Shown here: in pieces, positions 24,860-37,779 of the stretch
Numbering within the stretch: the stretch's first letter is position 1
Layout of the letters: each line of letters opens with the position of its first letter
DNA from: Paramecium octaurelia
Taxonomy: Eukaryota > Ciliophora > Oligohymenophorea > Peniculida > Parameciidae
Assembly: GCA_905182995.1 (NCBI GenBank)
Contig: CAJJDP010000056.1
Coordinates: 144,919 to 208,918 of the forward strand
Reading direction: 5' to 3'
DNA length: 64,000 bases
The notes under the pieces: generated by a model
Told to the model about the DNA's origin: nothing
The model's input: only the letters and a program-made list of their open reading frames with translations
Database searches by the model: none
Program-made: the position numbers and the translations under genes

Positions 24860-25497
24860 ATGGCATAATTGTAAGATTATTTTGATAAAAAAGTCATAGA
24901 ACACAAGAAGTTATTCGATCTTTGAAATAAAATAAAGAGTTGGATGAAAAAGTTACAATAAATTAATCAAACCCAAACAAATTATAAAAACAAAACCAAT
25001 AGCAGTAACAGTAATCATAGAAAAAAAAACAAGAAATTGATTAACTGTATGAGGAAAGTGTAAACTAATCATAAGCCAAAATGATAATAACTGGAAAAGC
25101 AGCTGATAATGCAGTCTAAGTAAATATTATATTTAAAACTGAGTAATTGGATAATGACTTAAAGAAATAAGAGGAGAACTTGAAGACAAGTACTGCGACT
25201 GATCATAAAAGAGGATTTTTTACATTAAGTAAACAGGAGAAAGAGAAGAGAAAGAAAATTAATTAGGAAATTGAATTAAGCAAAGAAATATTTTAGAATG
25301 CAATTTAAAATGAACCATTATATTGTAAATGTTAAAAGCCTTCTTTTGGATCAATGGTTATGTGCGATAATTAATAATGCTCAAAACAATGGTTTCATCT
25401 AGAATGCGTAAAACTAAAAGAGTTCCCTCCTCAAAAAGAGCCTTGGTTTTGTTCTTCAAAATGCAGAAAAGAAGGCAAAGGAGATTTGCAAAAGTGA
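24860..25497 (+). CDS. ING-like protein with C-terminal PHD finger
   Basis: 204 residues after one 23-nt intron at 24871-24893, which falls four codons after the start. The C-terminal PHD finger reads YCKCQKPSFGSMVMCDNQQC, then WFHLECVKLKEFP and PWFCSSKCR, the spacing and GSMVMCDN..CxxxWFH core typical of Inhibitor of Growth proteins, which bind H3K4me3 in histone acetyl/deacetylase complexes. The N-terminal part is Lys/Gln-rich and coiled, as in ING proteins but short. A 24-nt GT..AG stretch near codon 90 could be an intron too, and both readings stay in frame. Confidence 0.8.
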
Positions 25498-25537
25498 TAA
25501 TTCGATGTTGTTAACATAAATGATATCGATAAAACTT

Positions 25538-26314
25538 TCAACGAGGTCTTTATTCTTACAATTCTAACTGCAAAATACAACCATCATAACTCTTGCCATT
25601 AAGTTTCTCAAGTGCAATTTCTGCTCTGTTTTTATCTTAAAATTTCAACATGACCTTTTAGATTAAAGGCTAATGAGAATTTTAACCATCCAAGGAATAC
25701 ACCTTTTACTTTCTTCTGTTTTACAAGAAATTAATATAATAGCTGAATCTACCTTCTTCTTAGTCTAATTGTTTTCTCAACCATCCTCTGAAATCATCTT
25801 TGGCTCCTAATTGCGTTTAAAATGAGATTTACTTATAATGTCCTAGAATGTTTCAGCATATTCGAATTGCACAAGATTAGACACAATAACTAACCATTAA
25901 GAGGAAGCAGGGGCCTATTCAAATTGGATACTTTAACCAATTTAACGAGGACCTTTCATATTCAATATGAATACCAACTTATTGATTTGCTTAGGGTTTA
26001 GACGACTCTTTATCAAAACTGACCACAAACAATTATTTAGGAGGAGGGATAACAAAATTGCATTCCTCTTAATTATTTGCCGCTTAAATTCTTAATTCAG
26101 CTTCCACGAGCATATCTCCTTCTCTGAATTAGCCTCTTGGTAGATTGGAAACCTCTCCCCATTTTTCCCATTTCTATCTTTCCAATACTCCAGGTCTAAC
26201 TTGGATTTATTTATAGGTGACTTTGACTTTAGTCTCTTTATCATTAATAGTTTTGTCAACCACTTCTTGTTTGTATTCTGAGTCAGAATCCTCTTGAATC
26301 AATTATTATTTCAT
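25538..26314 (-). CDS. EIF3G: Translation initiation factor 3 subunit G
   Basis: 242 residues after introns 25953-25974 (22 nt) and 25807-25832 (26 nt). The N-terminal half has VRPGVLERQKWEKWGE and ECNFVIPPPK, resembling the eIF3g signature before the RRM. The C-terminal half is an RRM-like fold ending in NRAEIALEKLNGKSYDGCIL. eIF3g is the RNA-recognition subunit of eIF3 and helps scanning and reinitiation. The RNP motifs are weak compared with animal proteins, so the assignment leans on the order of domains. The Cys-knuckle of some eIF3g proteins is not seen. Confidence 0.6.
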
Positions 26315-26373
26315 AAAATAAAGAAATTTTAATTTACTAAATTTTAATAAATTATAAATATAAAATAATTGAA

Positions 26374-27832
26374 TCACATAGGCTTTTTGGAAAAAGTCAT
26401 TAAGATTTTTCTATCAGCCATTACTTTGCCATGATTTTTAGCTAAGAAATACATAGCATCTTCAACGGTTTTGAATTTTAAGGCGCAGCTATGTTTTTAT
26501 TTTGGGTCCTCATAAAATCTAAAATATGATAAAAGTTATTACTTAAAATCAATAATATCTGTTTCCAAAAGAGGTTGAATACTTTCTATGTTGAGTAATT
26601 CGTTTGATAAATTCATCAGAAAGATTGTATCATTGGGTGAGGCAGCAACAAACGAGTTTTTTGGTTTATATCTATTAGTGGCTTCAGATCCAATGAATCT
26701 TTCCTCATAGAAAGTCTTCTCAACCAATCCCAATTCTTCTAGTTCATCTAAGAATGTTATTTCTTACAGAATTGAATAGGTAATCTAAAATATTATAGCA
26801 ATATTACTTAAAGAGTTTGGCCTTGGAATACAACATTATTCAACTTCTCAATGCATTAATCAGCACATTTCTGAAGATGGTATTCGATCAACAATGTGGA
26901 CTTGTCTTTCTAGTATACCATTTTGTCTATGTTTCCATAGATACTGAAAATGTTATAGAGCATGTCTATGGTAGTAACAGAGTCATCAAAAGATTTGGCC
27001 ACAATGACTCTGGATTTCTCTTCTTAATCAACATGATAGATTTGATTCAGAGTATTATTAATTTACAACTATTATTATAATTATTGTTGTCGTTATTAGT
27101 TTTGGATTTCGGACAAAGCATTAGCAGATTCTTACTTGATATAATTGATATAATTATCAATGAGTTAATATTGAAGTAAATATTATGATTGTAGTAGTTT
27201 TCCTAGTTATACAAATTAATCAACCCATTAGGCTGAAACTATAGTATTAACATAATCAGGGACTTGGAGATCTAAACTTTAGGTTTACAATCTCATCTAA
27301 AGTACTTATTATTCATATAGTCTTTGTTATAAATGTTGTTAGTATTAATAGATTGATTATTAGATATTTTATTAGTAATTTTTGGTCGAATTCGCATTCG
27401 GATTTTATTCTCCTTAGCTGCCTACTGAATTCTATTCATCATCAGTTGAATTATAGGAATCTCGTTTCTCTTTGTATTTGGAATAATCTATAAATTGGTT
27501 TATAAAGAAATTACCTTTGCCAGCAGAATTTGAATCAGAAAAGATGACATTCTCTAGATTACTGGGATACAATTGCATCCTCAGAGAGTTATCCGTGTTC
27601 AAAATATTATTATTACATTATTTTATTAAATTTTAGGCAGTTTCTTTGTTTTTGGTTTCCAAGAAGACTTTCCAAATTTGTGTTTTTTCGAATATCAAAA
27701 TCTAAGAATATTAAGTTTGTTTACTTTCTCGATTTAGCCATATTGGGAGAAGTGTTTATATATTTAATCATGAGTAATTGTTAATTATTTCTTATTTTGA
27801 ATACAAAGAAGAACGACCTTGGTTAATGCCAT
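26374..27832 (-). CDS. PTB/hnRNP L-like RNA-binding protein
   Basis: 453 residues, introns 27702-27724, 27488-27514, 26785-26807 and 26519-26542. Three RRM-like modules are seen: N-terminal (HFSQYGQIEKILIFEKT), central (NIFSIYGNIDKMVYQKDKST, then LLIEYHLQKCADQCIEKLNN) and C-terminal (HSCALKFKTVEDAMYFLAKN, then MADRKILMTFSK). This degenerate RRM style, with YG.I.K and a short RNP1, is that of the PTB/hnRNP L family, regulators of splicing and mRNA fate. A Gln/Asn-rich linker joins the first two modules. Its 3' end... lies 59 bp upstream of the eIF3g start in the same direction. Confidence 0.7.
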
Positions 27833-27978
27833 TTTGTGTTTGTTATTTATTATTTTTAATCATTCGTAATTTGGGATTAGGATTTAACATTAACTTACGT
27901 TAATTCACAACGATAATTTTAGATAATTAAAATTATACAAATTATATACTCGATATTACATGTTGTATATAAATTAAA

Positions 27979-28677
27979 ATGGCAGTAAAATATGACCCAA
28001 TATTAAATTATTATTCTAAACTCAAAATAATTCTTTCTCTTATGTCAAAATGACAAATTGAAGTAAAAATATTACTAAAATAAAGCCAAAATTCATTTTC
28101 CTGCAAAAATTACGCATTGATTTTCCAATCATTTTGTTTAAAGGATTTTAATGCAATCTCTCTCATTCTATTTTATAACTAGAAATATCCTTAAGTGATG
28201 AAATTAACTTAAAGATAATTTTACTATCGAATAATTATGAACTAGCTGCATCTTTTGAAGAATTAAAAAGCTTTGTCATCAATTGACAAAAAGATTAAAT
28301 AATGTTTCTAAATTAATTTAGGAACTTAAACAAACGTAGAACACTTAAAATCTATTCTTATTAGCAATCTTAATTACAATTTGAATTTAACATAAAATAA
28401 TTTCAATAGGTCTTTTTCTAATGCTGTCTCGAATTAATCTATGCTTAAATGGCTCTTTCATATTTATTTGAACTTAAAGTAAATATAATTTCAAATAAAT
28501 AGAGATTAGACAAATCAAATTATATTGCGATAGCTTAATTTCTTTTTCATATTGCCAAAAAGAGTCATATAATTAGTTTTCATAAATATATATCAGTAAT
28601 TACGTCATAATTCTGATAAAAACAATATTAAAATAAAATTATTCACTCAAAATATGAATGATTTCTTTAATCAATGA
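27979..28677 (+). CDS. Hypothetical protein
   Basis: A 219-residue model with introns 28044-28063 (20 nt) and 28275-28293 (19 nt); a further 24-nt GT..AG stretch at 28479-28502 may also be spliced. Splicing links frames that read convincingly as protein, for example ISLSDEINLKIILLSNNYEL and NLGTQTNVEHLKSILISNLN. Composition is Leu/Ile/Asn-rich, with no signal peptide. No family recognised, and the last exon could be read in another frame. Confidence 0.5.
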
Positions 28678-28811
28678 TCCATTTCTGTCAGAATAATTAG
28701 AAATTCAAAATTTGTTAGTAAGTGATACCATAAAATTGTTAAATTGTAATATTCTATTTATTATTTATTGAAATTACACATTTATGAACCAATACATTAT
28801 ATAATAATAAA

Positions 28812-30649
28812 ATGATATTTTTTCAAAAATCGAAATGTTGTGTATGTGCAAAGGATCTATAAGCATTGTAAGAATTTACAATATTAATAAAGAAAGTTGA
28901 GAAAAAGCTATAGATGTAAGATGTGTCACCAAGATGTTTGCATTAATTGCAGTGATAACCGTGTTAAAGTATAAATACCTTAAAATTAGTTATATGCCAA
29001 ACCAAATGATTTTGTTAAAGATTTCAATTTACCATAACGTGTGTGTGATAACTGTCATAAAGATTATTCATACTATCAAAAATTAATTTAAGAATATGGA
29101 CTCAAATGGAATACTAGATCTTTGCTTCAATCAAAATGGATTGGGAAACTGGAAAGGAAAATCAAGATGTAAATAGCTATTTCAGAAAGCGACAAGGAAA
29201 TTATTGATAAAGATGTTATCACAGGAAGATCTGAGGCTTTTTTATTTAATTATAGTTTGAGAGAGTTTATCACCTAATGTTAAGAAGGTTATGATCAAAC
29301 CTATATAAGGGAATCTATTATCAAAGTCTTATAGCTATTTGTTACACATTATCCCATAATTGGATATTGTTAAGGAATGAATTAGATAGCAACAATTTTG
29401 TTGTGTGTTTCTGATGAAGAAGGAGCATTTCACATTATGAACTACATTTTCAAATCTATCATTCCTCCAAGATTCTACTCCAACTCATAAGGAGCCACTT
29501 TGATTGGTTATCAAGCAGAACTTTACTTTTTAAAAACTTTGCTAAAAAGTTTGAATTTATAAAATTTTGATCAACTCAGCAATTTTTTAGATGTTTCAGG
29601 ACCTCAAATGTTGTTAACTTTGATGTTATAAGTGTTAAATACAAGTTCCTTATTTGTCACTTGGGGAGAGATGTTTAAGAAGAACTCTTTCATTCCTATT
29701 GATCAAGCAATCATTCTTTCTTTAGTCCAGGCATCCAAAACTTTTGACCTAACAAAGTAAGGCATCATTGAAGAAATTGGAAAGAGTATTTATATATACT
29801 ATCTGTAGATATTAAATATAGTGATTTATCTTAAATATTCAGTAAAGAGGGTGCTTATTTTACTAGCTTTGAAAGGTAAGTTTAGATAGAACAATACTAT
29901 TCATAAACAAGCAGATCCTGGGTTAATAATGAGAAATTAGTACTCTTTAGACTCAAAAAAATCACCAATTTTGACACTGAGGAGATTCTGGAAATCTAGA
30001 ATGAATTTAAAAAGTATTGCATGGAATCTAGAAGTGTCTCCATAAGCAGATAAGATAGACAAAGTATTAAATAATCAGCTTAATTAACTGATTCCTCAGA
30101 TGATGATAGTGATTATCTATAAAATTTGTAGATATAGCAGGTTAAGTTACAAAAGTATGGTATTAATAAGGAAGCATTTCTTGATCTTATGGTATTATAA
30201 TCTAATTATATAGATTTCTTTAGGAATAGTTTCATTAGCATTAAACTAAGTATCAAATTTTAGATCGACATAAATATGAACTAGTGTTTAATTTATTTGA
30301 CGAAAATAAAACGGAATTGCTTGATTTTAGAGAGTTCTTGATTTGTTTGAGTATCTTGTTAAGAGGATCCTTTGAGTAAAAATTGAAGATGTTTTTCACT
30401 GCACACACTGGATCTAGTTTAAGAGATCAGGAATTTTAGACCTTATTATCAATAATTATTCCTTAAGATTTACAATCATAAGATGAGTATCAATCATTCT
30501 TGAAGAGAATATATAAACCTCAATATTCTTATTAAGATATGCTCTAAGTGTCATAAGATCCATTTGTTTCAGATAATGAATTTAAGAGGGAACGAAGTCA
30601 AACATCAGTAATAATAGCATAATCATTAAACCATATAAAATACAATTGA
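28812..30649 (+). CDS. FYVE-like, TBC-domain and EF-hand protein
   Basis: 585 residues, introns 28868-28892 (25 nt), 29786-29808 (23 nt) and 30192-30223 (32 nt). The N-terminus is a FYVE/PHD-like zinc domain (CCVCAKD, then YRCKMCHQDVCINCSD and RVCDNCHKDY) formed only after splicing intron 1. A TBC domain follows, recognised by HYPIIGYCQGMNQIATILL and PRFYSNSQGATLIGY. The C-terminal third has an EF-hand-like segment, VFNLFDENKTELLDFREFL. TBC proteins are Rab GAPs; this order resembles TBC1D9-type proteins, which also carry EF-hands. The IxxDxxR arginine-finger motif is not obvious; YSLR sits near where DxxR is expected, so GAP activity is uncertain. Confidence 0.8.
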
Positions 30650-30910
30650 TTTCATGATCCTTAGTTTAGCTATTCAATATTTATTATTATTGATAATATT
30701 TCAAATTTTATAATACCCCTAAGACTGATAAAAATACTCTGAAATCCATCTAATTTTCAGAAGAACAAATTAGATTCAATTTGATAATCAGGGCTAATGA
30801 GGAATTCTATTGTGATACATAAAATTTGATATTCTTGCTTTATATAATCTTTTTATATTATTGAAATATGTTTATTTTCTATTGTACTAAAATATAATTA
30901 ATGATCGTAA

Positions 30911-31582
30911 TCAACGATTGGTTTTGGCAACTTTCTCTAATTCGTCTCTCTTTTTAATAGTGTATGACTTTTATCCATCTTCATTGGATGCTGCGATCAA
31001 TTCATCAGCTAAGGCTTCTGCAATAGTTTTCATCTTCTTAAATACAGAATCTCTGACTCCCTTGGCTAAATTGTGAACAGCCTTTTTATATATTTGAATT
31101 CCTTACTTCATTAACTCTTCTAATTGGAGCAACATCAACTGCTTATTATTTAGCGACACCACCTGTTCCTACTTTAGTGAAATCTTCTCTGGCTCCACCT
31201 CTTTAGACAGCTAATGACAATACTGCAAGTGGATTCTTGCCTGTCAATAAATGCACTATTTCAAAGGCATGTCTGATTATTGCTACAGCCTTTACTTTCT
31301 TACCTGTATTTCTGCCGTGAAACATAAGTGCACCAGCCAATCTCTCAACTATTGGGCATTAAGCCTTTCTGAACTTCTTTCTTTGATATCTATGAACATT
31401 ATTATGCCAATTATATACCTTCCAGCAGTGTGGGGAACAAACACTCTTGATTTTGATGTTTGAACTGCAATATAATCTTTGAAGCATTAATCTGTCACTT
31501 GTACTTCATCATAATCCCATTTTCCAAATAATTTAGGTTGGTTTGCAAATTTGACTGTGGCCACAGATTCTTATTCAGCCAT
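30911..31582 (-). CDS. RPS5: 40S ribosomal protein S5 (uS7)
   Basis: 205 residues with introns 31390-31418 (29 nt) and 31082-31106 (25 nt), matching the length of eukaryotic S5. Family blocks are clear: [60 protein letters not shown] and the C-terminal [18 protein letters not shown]. uS7 lines the mRNA exit/E-site region of the small subunit. Both introns interrupt conserved blocks and splicing restores them exactly. An AT-rich spacer of about 260 bp precedes its 3' end. Confidence 0.97.
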
Positions 31583-31674
31583 AATAATTTTTTTAAAAAG
31601 GATTTTTATTTATTTAAAATTTTATATATATACATATACAGGTAAGTATATAGAATTGATTAAGATACTTGTGA

Positions 31675-33455
31675 TCATTTTAATATATCAAATATAATGG
31701 AGTATTTAAATTTGCTTAGTTATCTGAACTGCTCATAGATCTTCATCATTAAGAGATCGTCTAATTTTGGAGATAAGTTGACATCGTTATAATCAAGAGC
31801 TTTCCTAAACTCTTAAATATTGCAATGATCTCCTTACAATTGTAAATATGACACTATTTTATTTTAGAATTATTTCATCACCTAATTTATCTCAATAATA
31901 ATACTTAGCATAATTATGTGTATAAAACTTTGTGTTCTTCGCAAGATATTAATTCATATTGTTTTATGAGATTTTTAAATATACTAATTGCGATTACAAT
32001 ATCGTTCTAACAATTTACATCATAATAGATCCACTCTTCTTATTCTGGTTCTATAATAAATCTAGCAATTAATGTAGCCTATTCATCATTTAATTCAAAT
32101 GGTTATTATTTAAAAGTTTCAATCAAATCTGACAATGTCAAACATCCTTTTACAGATTTTGAGTAGATATATTGATCTAATCTATTAAATGGAATTTCAT
32201 TCAATTTTAATTTCATTTATAATTCCAATAACATTAATGAGATTTCATGAAAGGTAACTTTCTAAATCCTTTTCTTATTTATTATTACTGAGGCATGCTT
32301 TTTATTTCTATCAGATGACTCATTAGGCTAATCAATTACAGGTAAAGACTTCCGTTTGTCTTCATTCTCCAATTAAAATATTTAATCTTTCAAAGTAGCT
32401 ATAACCAAGTGCAAATTATCGATATCCTTTTTATGATAGAAGTCTTTCTATTACAATTATTACTCTAAATCGGTTATCTTCTTCTCTAGTTCAGCTATCT
32501 ACTCTTATTTATAGATTAACAATTGTTCCTATCTCTAATATGACATTAATTGCAAATCTAATTTTTACTACCATTACTTATTAAGATCAGCAATGGTTCT
32601 CTTGGGATTGCTATATTCAAAATGAGTTAAGCTTAATTCCTTATCTTTTTCTTAAATAAGCCTTTCAATTTGTTATCGCCTAAAATTACTTTAATGCAAC
32701 TCAGTTTCAAGTTTCTTAACTTTTGTATTCAACTATTGTATTAGTTACTAGTTGTCATAAAGTTACTTAGATAGATAAATATTATCTTTGTTTAATTCAT
32801 CATTGCTAGCAAATTAACTAGACATGAGATATTAATTTAAATTACCTGATATGTCTTTAAGCTTAATACTTTTTGAGTAATTCTTCATATTCTTATTAAA
32901 TAACATCGTATTGAATCTATAATGAAATAGATGATAATACTTGCAATTCAGTATATCTAGTTTTTCTGGTGTCTCTTTTGAGTTCTTCAATTTATTGATT
33001 CTTTTGTTAAATAGTATTTTCTAATTCTTTTATTTATTTAGAATAAGCGATAATCTAACATGTCTATGAAGATATATTAAATATTTCCTCATTAAATGCT
33101 TTAGTGTAATCACTCTATTGTGTTTGCATCTTCGAGTCAAAGTGAAGTTTCTTATTCATTTGCAATGCTTTTTCCTGCTTATTCAATTATTTCTAATTAA
33201 ATTGTATAAACAATTACTTGAAGATGCTAGATTTCAAATCTGAGCTTGGCATTGTTATCATTCAAGACATTGATTTGCAATTTGAGATGCATAACAGTTT
33301 CTTCTAGTTTTTCTTTATCTTTGGGTTATTTAAGAATCACTAATAATGAATAGTACATAAGTCTTACATTTATTAGTTGTAAAGAAATGCTATTTGCATT
33401 CACTCCTACATCCAGACGATCTTCGAGCTGACGATATACGAAAAGGGGAATTCAT
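31675..33455 (-). CDS. Long coiled-coil protein
   Basis: 558 residues, introns 33340-33367, 33193-33217, 32818-32845 and 31882-31904 (23-28 nt). After a Ser/Arg-rich start (MNSPFRISSARRSSG) the protein is almost continuous heptad-type coiled coil to about residue 380, rich in Lys, Glu, Leu and Gln. A globular helical C-terminal part contains NIQEFRKALDYNDVNLSPKL, which looks like an EF-hand-related helix-loop-helix without a clear calcium loop. Such proteins are common in basal bodies, axonemes and the cortex; the specific role is unknown. Confidence 0.7.
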
Positions 33456-33498
33456 ATGAGTTAATTAATTATATAATCATAAAATATCAAAATAAAGA

Positions 33499-34185
33499 AT
33501 GGATTTACAACATTCTAAATCTTTTGCAGCATTGACTTAGTAGAATAGTTAGCTATTTAAACCCAAACAACTCTCGTTTAAATAATAGATGGGTATATAA
33601 TAAGATCAATAATCCAGCATAGTAACCTACGCAGACTCATAGATTATAGATACAGGCACTTACGACGCCAACAATGACAGAATGTGATTCTAAGTATGAT
33701 TTCTAGTTTTATGAAGTCCTTATGTAAATTAGCAACTTTATTCATTTAAATCCTACAGAATATCCACTGAAATGATAAATGGATCTCCTATTGATCAAAT
33801 ATAATTGATATTGAGGGAAAATGAGAATTTAAAACGATCATTAAACCAAAAATAGTAGATTATAGAATCCTTAAGTCGAAGTCGCAAAGTTAAACCAAGA
33901 TTGGACTTCAGTGACTTAAAAAAGAACTCTAGATCTCTTGTTCAGCCGTAAAGTTAACAGGAATCCATCAAACCGAAGAATATTGAAATAAAATAGTCCA
34001 TCTCTTAAAATTATAATAAACGCATTAAATTGCCAAAAATAGAGGATTCCATACCAACAAAGGAAGATGAATGTAATTTCACATTTGCCAATAATTTTTT
34101 CAACAATAATACTTGCAAAAATTAAAAGATCAACTTCAAATAAGTGTTTACATAGTCTCATTTGAAAAAAAAATTTTTCACTTGA
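33499..34185 (+). CDS. Hypothetical Lys/Gln/Ser-rich protein
   Basis: 212 residues with introns 33593-33617 (25 nt) and 33694-33716 (23 nt). The protein is low-complexity and basic, with a short coiled segment (ILRENENLKRSLNQKQQIIE). It starts 43 bp from the divergent coiled-coil gene and ends 17 bp before the sorting nexin ATG. No family recognised. Confidence 0.6.
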
Positions 34186-34202
34186 TAAATTTATATTATT
34201 TA

Positions 34203-35480
34203 ATGACAGAATATTGTGATCAAATTGTGACATCTTAAATCATAAGCGATGTAATAAAACGAGGGCCGATACTGGAAACAAAATCGATGTCCTACAAAGT
34301 ATAACACAAAAGTACTGATACTGAACCTCATTTGTAATTATAACATAATTTATTTTGAATGTTTTAGAGCTTGGGAAACAGTTAAATACACATTCGAAAT
34401 TATCAAAACAGATTTGATTCATGGTATAGAAGAAAACCATATATTTACAAGAAGGTATAACTTATATAATATGAAGATATTCGCATTTTGAATGGCTACA
34501 AAATGAGTTAGAAACTAAACATATCGGAAGAATACTACCAAGTTTGCCAGAAAAAACCCAAAATTATGATAAAGATAAAAGGTAAATGTATGTTCTAAAC
34601 AATAGAAAATATGAATTTATATATTATATGTAAAAGTTATTAGATCATAAATTATTAAGAAATTCGGATGTTTTACAGAAATTCATTAGCAAAGAATATA
34701 AGGTATTTATTCAGTTATTAACATAGGATTTCAATGATTTTTAAGAATACATTAATAAACTTAGCGATTAAAATACATTCATTAATAGAATAATGAACAC
34801 AGGAGTTACTTTTGTTTCACTTTTTTAAAAATGCGTGAGTTTTGGATCTTCTACAATCTTGCCAAGAGTGCCTGATAAATAGGACTTATATTTTGATGAA
34901 AGTAAACATTTTTTTTTAATCTTGAGTTTTGAAAGAACTTTAATCAAGCAAATAATAGACTGAAATGATATATTCAGATTTGTAAAAAATAGTCTAAAAA
35001 TTATATATTCAATCCAAATCACTGATAATTAGTCAAGAAATTTTCAGTAAGCCAATTCAATTTATTGTAGTAACTGAATGTTAACAAAATGATGAATTCA
35101 TGAAATTAAAAAGGATAACAAAAATATATGAAAATTTTTAAATATAACTAAAGGAGACATTTATTTATCGACTAGAAACCTGCATTAGAGATTACCTTTA
35201 GGCTTTGAAAATTATTAATGAGTACAGAGAATTAAAAGATCAAATTCATAAAGATTCTTAATAAATTAATAATATTAATATCGGAAAATCAAAGTTGGAG
35301 GAACTCAAATATACCTTAAGCAATAATAAATAAAAGATTGAATAGATATACACCAACTTTTTAGATGATCTTCCAATATTCAAATAAACATAGTAATTGT
35401 ATTTAAAAGATATCTAATCAAATTTTCACTCAGAACTGTCAGCGTTCTATTTTACACTAAAAAACTTAAAATAATTATGA
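34203..35480 (+). CDS. Sorting nexin (PX-BAR)
   Basis: 398 residues, introns 34334-34367 (34 nt), 34455-34476 (22 nt) and 34902-34926 (25 nt). The PX domain is defined by VKYTFEIIKTD, FTRRYSHFEWLQNELETKHI and ILPSLPEK; RRYSHFEWL supplies the phosphoinositide-binding Arg. The remaining 240 residues form a helical BAR-like region (Vps5-type). PX-BAR nexins bind PI3P and tubulate endosomes. Introns 1 and 2 sit at the borders of the PX core, and splicing intron 2 rebuilds RRYS. A further 24-nt GT..AG stretch just after the PX domain may be spliced without changing frame. Confidence 0.88.
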
Positions 35481-35541
35481 TATATAATTCAGTTATTTTG
35501 ATATTGAATTTATTTAATTAAGTTATTGATATATTTCAAAA

Positions 35542-37639
35542 ATGTCTAGTAGCAATTAATAGGATGAATCCTACGATGAAGAGTAAGAAGACGATGAAAT
35601 TGAAACTGTTTAGGAAAATGGCTTAAAATAGTTATTCAAAAATCAAGGTATATTGTGTTAAATTAACTTAAAATTAGAGCAATTCATGTAATAAATCAAT
35701 TATCTCAATGACCAAGCAGTTCTAAAAATTAAACTCTAAAAGTTCAAAGAAGCCATGAAGTTACTCTAATAATCAGAATAAATGTTGGAAGTATTCCATA
35801 TTCTTTATCCATAGTATGCTGCAAGTTGTGGTAAAACCATAGATAAAAACTTAATTATCGTTGTTCTCTACAATCAAGCATGTGGATATTAGTGGTACAA
35901 AAAATAAACTATACTTAGTTAATGGGTTTTGGACAAATGTTCCAAATACTTATCTGGAGTGATTTATAATATGGAAGAATGCATGAAAGAAGAAGAATAG
36001 GAAACAAACAATCTGGCAAGCACCTAAGAAAGTGATGCTTCTTTAGTCAAAAGCAAAGCCTTTTTAGCAAGAACACTCTTATAACACACAGCCATTTTGA
36101 GTCAATTAGGAAAGTATAAATTAGCATTAATTTAGACATAAATTAGCATTACAGTCTGCCAGAAAAGCAGCTAGTACAATGAGGGAAGTGTTTAAGATAG
36201 CTTCCCAATTTTGTAAGGACTGGTTAAACAAAAATGGATCCCTGGGATCAGCAACAACTGCCAATTCAAGTCTAACAACGAAGTCAAAATAAAAAAATAA
36301 TAAATTTCAAATGAAAGACGAAGTAGAATTCAGTAGATTAGTTATTGATGCCAGTAAAGATATTCTCTAAGATTTGTCAAAGTAATAAGATTTAGATAAT
36401 ATATCTAATAATGAATAACTGATTCTAAGAGAAGCTAAGAAATAATTATATTTCTGGAGAACCAATCCAGAAAATAATGAAAAGCATATTCGTAAAGAAT
36501 TGAAATTAGATCAAAAGGAAGACGACTATCGTTCTATCCTAGGAGTTCAAAATGTGCAGGAGTGGATTCAAACCTTCAATATCGGTTTCATTATGCACAT
36601 GACTCCACAAATTTATAAAGACTTCTCATCACAAGGAGAAATGCTATATGAAATTTCCAAGAGATTGTTGCTTGAGAAAATCATTTATTTATCTATATCC
36701 TACTTCACTATTGCAACTGAACTAAGGTTCATTGAATTAGACAAAGCTAAACAATAAGGAATCAAAGACATTAATACTGATGAGTTTAAATTAAGCGAAT
36801 TATATCATCTAAAAGCAGTTGAAATTGCTTGTAAAAACATTACTTGCTCATCTCCTTACATTAATCATTTAATTACAAGTTATCATAAACATTATAACTC
36901 TAATTTAGATACAATATAAGAAGAATCTATGATGTCTATGGTATCAGAAGTAAATTATAAAGAATAAAAATTATTAAAACTCAAATAGATGTAAATTCAA
37001 ACCCAAAGAGAAAATCAATCTATACTCAAAAATTTAGCTGAAATAAAATTAAATGATTCATCTCCTTCTGGAAAATTTGTAAATTCTTTTCTAAATTAAT
37101 AATCTCCGTTAAAAACTAATCGAAATATTAGTGATAATGTAAAACCATAGACTAGTCTTATGGAATAGATGATAATTAATAAAAGAAGATAATAAATGCC
37201 ATCAGATATGTCTCCTAAATAAAAAGTATAGTTTTTTAATGCAACATCAAATAATAGTTGTGAAAGAATTAATGAAAAGTTATTAAAGACTTAAGAAACG
37301 TTACCTATTTAATTATAACCCTATAAATCAGCTAAAACGACTTTTAATAATCTTATTAAGCAAACATAGAACTCTTAGGCTTCTTCAAACCAGAATAATA
37401 ATGGACTTTTGAAAGCCTTTTTTTTTGATAATTGTAGAACTGAAAGAATGAATGCAAGTTCGAATTAGTCCCCCAGGAGAGTAGGCAGGTCTCCTGAAAA
37501 ATCTCCTGATAGATCTCAGATTTCCTTAAAACCTAGAAATTCAGTTTTGGGCAATAAAACTCCTTAAAATAGGCCCAGAACAGACACTGAACAATGTAAA
37601 TATTAATAACTATTGAATAGAATGTCATATTAAATTTGA
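35542..37639 (+). CDS. Large hypothetical protein with TPR-like N-terminal half
   Basis: 681 residues with introns 35648-35677 (30 nt) and 36114-36135 (22 nt); a 24-nt GT..AG stretch at 35791-35814 may be a third. An acidic start (DEEQEDDEIETVQE) is followed by helical TPR-like units such as LKIKLQKFKEAMKLLQ and LSQLGKHKLALQSARKAAS, the second formed only by splicing. After about residue 400 the protein is Gln/Asn/Ser-rich and ends with a basic Ser-Pro segment (SPRRVGRSPEKSPDRSQ) typical of phosphorylated tails. Similar scaffolds are numerous in ciliates. Function not assignable. Confidence 0.65.
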
Positions 37640-37779
37640 AACTATCTAGTAGTTATTAAGAGGGTAATATGGTACTAATTAAAAAAGAAAATGAATATAA
37701 CTTATCATTCTTATTAGTTTTGTTTATTAGCTGTTAAATAATTTAATTCATAATTTCATACTTAATAATAATATGTAAA

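Noticed and set aside
28479-28502. 24-nt intron in the hypothetical gene
   Set aside because: Length is a multiple of three without a stop, so splicing cannot be decided from sequence; left unspliced.
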